Source of the DNA: Clostridium sp. AM34-11AC
GTDB taxonomy: Bacteria > Bacillota > Clostridia > Lachnospirales > Lachnospiraceae
DNA length: 22,369 bases
Assembly (NCBI RefSeq): GCF_003435375.1
Contig: NZ_QWGL01000037.1
Location: 1 to 22,369, forward strand
Reading direction: 5' to 3'
Of the stretch, positions 21,657 to 22,369 are shown one piece after another; positions within the stretch are counted from its first letter, which is position 1; each line of letters begins with the position of its first letter. The translations under genes and the position numbers were made by a program. Below the pieces are notes generated by a model. That model ran no database searches and was not told the DNA's origin. It saw only the letters and a program-made list of their open reading frames with translations.

Positions 21657-22340
21657 ATGGTATATTGTGATTTCAGTAATAGTTTATATAAATATTTGGA
21701 TATTTATCATAACGGGTTAAAAAAACTTGCAAACAAAGAAATGCAAGCAATCGTTGGTCATCTAAGAGAAATGTCAGACGAAAATCAAGATGAAATATTA
21801 ACACAATTTCTTTCGGATTATTGTGATAGTGATGTATGGGATACTTTGAAAGACCGGGGAAATGCAGATATTCCATACGAATTAAAAGAGTATATCCTAA
21901 TGTGGATTACACCACGTTGCGAAGAGAAGAAAATGCCAGAATGCAGATGGTATTATGAGTTGTTCAGAAATCATAAGCAGGGATATCAAGCGGCAGTAAA
22001 ATACCTTGAGATTGCTTATTCAAGTATGAAGTGTGACCAGAAAACAATTGATTTGCTGTTTGATTCATACTTGGATATTTTAGGTTGGGGGGCACATCAT
22101 TTTCCAGATGGATGCATAATTGAAGATAATACAATAGTTGATTGTTTTGAAAAATGTGAGGATATATTAAAAGAAAAAACGGTTAGTGAGAGATTGATAA
22201 ATCAATTGAACTATTATAGAATCCTGTACGAATGCTATAATAGATATGTAGATGATGGAAGAAAAAGAAAATTTGAAGATTATCTAAATGAAGCTAATAT
22301 ACATTTTTTGTATAGCAGAGCATTTTACTATGAGAAATAA
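21657..22340 (+). CDS. Hypothetical 227-residue soluble helical protein
   Basis: I do not recognise this family. The protein starts MVYCDFSNSLYKYLDIYHNG and appears mostly alpha-helical, with aromatic and acidic residues (RWYYELFRNHKQGYQAAVKY near 98-117, NQLNYYRILYECYNRYVDD near 188-206). It has no signal peptide or membrane segment and contains seven cysteines with no regular metal-binding spacing. The helical, repeat-like pattern resembles TPR-like or immunity-type small proteins, but that is an impression only. AAGGAGA at 21647-21653, a few bases before the ATG, supports translation. Its very AT-rich codon use differs from the metabolic genes at the left end of the window and points to horizontal acquisition together with the nearby integrase remnant. 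Confidence 0.65.
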   Translation: MVYCDFSNSLYKYLDIYHNGLKKLANKEMQAIVGHLREMSDENQDEILTQFLSDYCDSDVWDTLKDRGNADIPYELKEYILMWITPRCEEKKMPECRWYYELFRNHKQGYQAAVKYLEIAYSSMKCDQKTIDLLFDSYLDILGWGAHHFPDGCIIEDNTIVDCFEKCEDILKEKTVSERLINQLNYYRILYECYNRYVDDGRKRKFEDYLNEANIHFLYSRAFYYEK

Positions 22341-22369
22341 ACTAAGTCATAGAGGTGAAACTTTCAGTT

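Noticed and set aside
1..22369. CRISPR arrays, tRNA, rRNA, or intact insertion sequences
   Set aside because: No regularly spaced direct repeats, cloverleaf-like tracts or complete transposase genes were seen on reading both strands.

Overview
The window looks like a chromosome segment from a Clostridia-class member of the Bacillota, most likely a Lachnospiraceae gut anaerobe. This rests on strong Shine-Dalgarno sites, occasional GTG and TTG starts, a butyrate-type CoA-transferase homologue and protein families (DUF5058-like, JetA/DUF5716-like, DUF6063-like) that I associate with that group. The assignment is inferred from family recall, not from a search.

Positions 1-8283 are mainly metabolic. 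They hold a decayed fragment of a PLP-dependent (threonine-synthase-like) enzyme, a CoA-transferase homologue on the minus strand with an apparent catalytic-residue loss, and a complete alpha-phosphoglucomutase. A structured intergenic region follows, with a terminator-like hairpin and a compact element of three successive hairpins. Next comes a small catabolic locus: a LysR regulator divergent from two small membrane proteins and an M20D amidohydrolase. It resembles the abgR/abgAB/abgT arrangement, but a two-protein membrane pair sits where AbgT would be expected. It ends in a clear intrinsic terminator.

Positions 8329-16310 hold a complete Wadjet (Jet) anti-plasmid condensin-nuclease operon with its own promoter. 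The order is jetD-jetA-jetB-jetC, not the A-B-C-D order of the best-studied type I systems. The four genes are tightly packed: 3-nt gaps between jetD/jetA and jetA/jetB, and an 8-nt overlap at jetB/jetC. The parts correspond to a TOPRIM nuclease (JetD), a kleisin-like protein (JetA), a KITE/MukE-like protein (JetB) and a 1519-residue SMC-like ATPase (JetC). It is the most striking system in the window. Two small genes follow, an ArsC/Spx-fold protein with a TTG start and a MazG-like pyrophosphohydrolase. After them comes a convergent P1-family (DmpA-like) aminopeptidase with a GTG start.

Positions 18300-22369 are more AT-rich and accessory in character. They hold two adjacent Fic-domain proteins with different autoinhibition layouts (C-terminal in the first, N-terminal in the second), a membrane protein built from two repeats of two membrane segments plus a PH-like domain, a remnant of a tyrosine integrase, and an unrecognised 227-residue helical protein. 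The integrase remnant suggests that this end of the window is a decayed mobile-element insertion zone.
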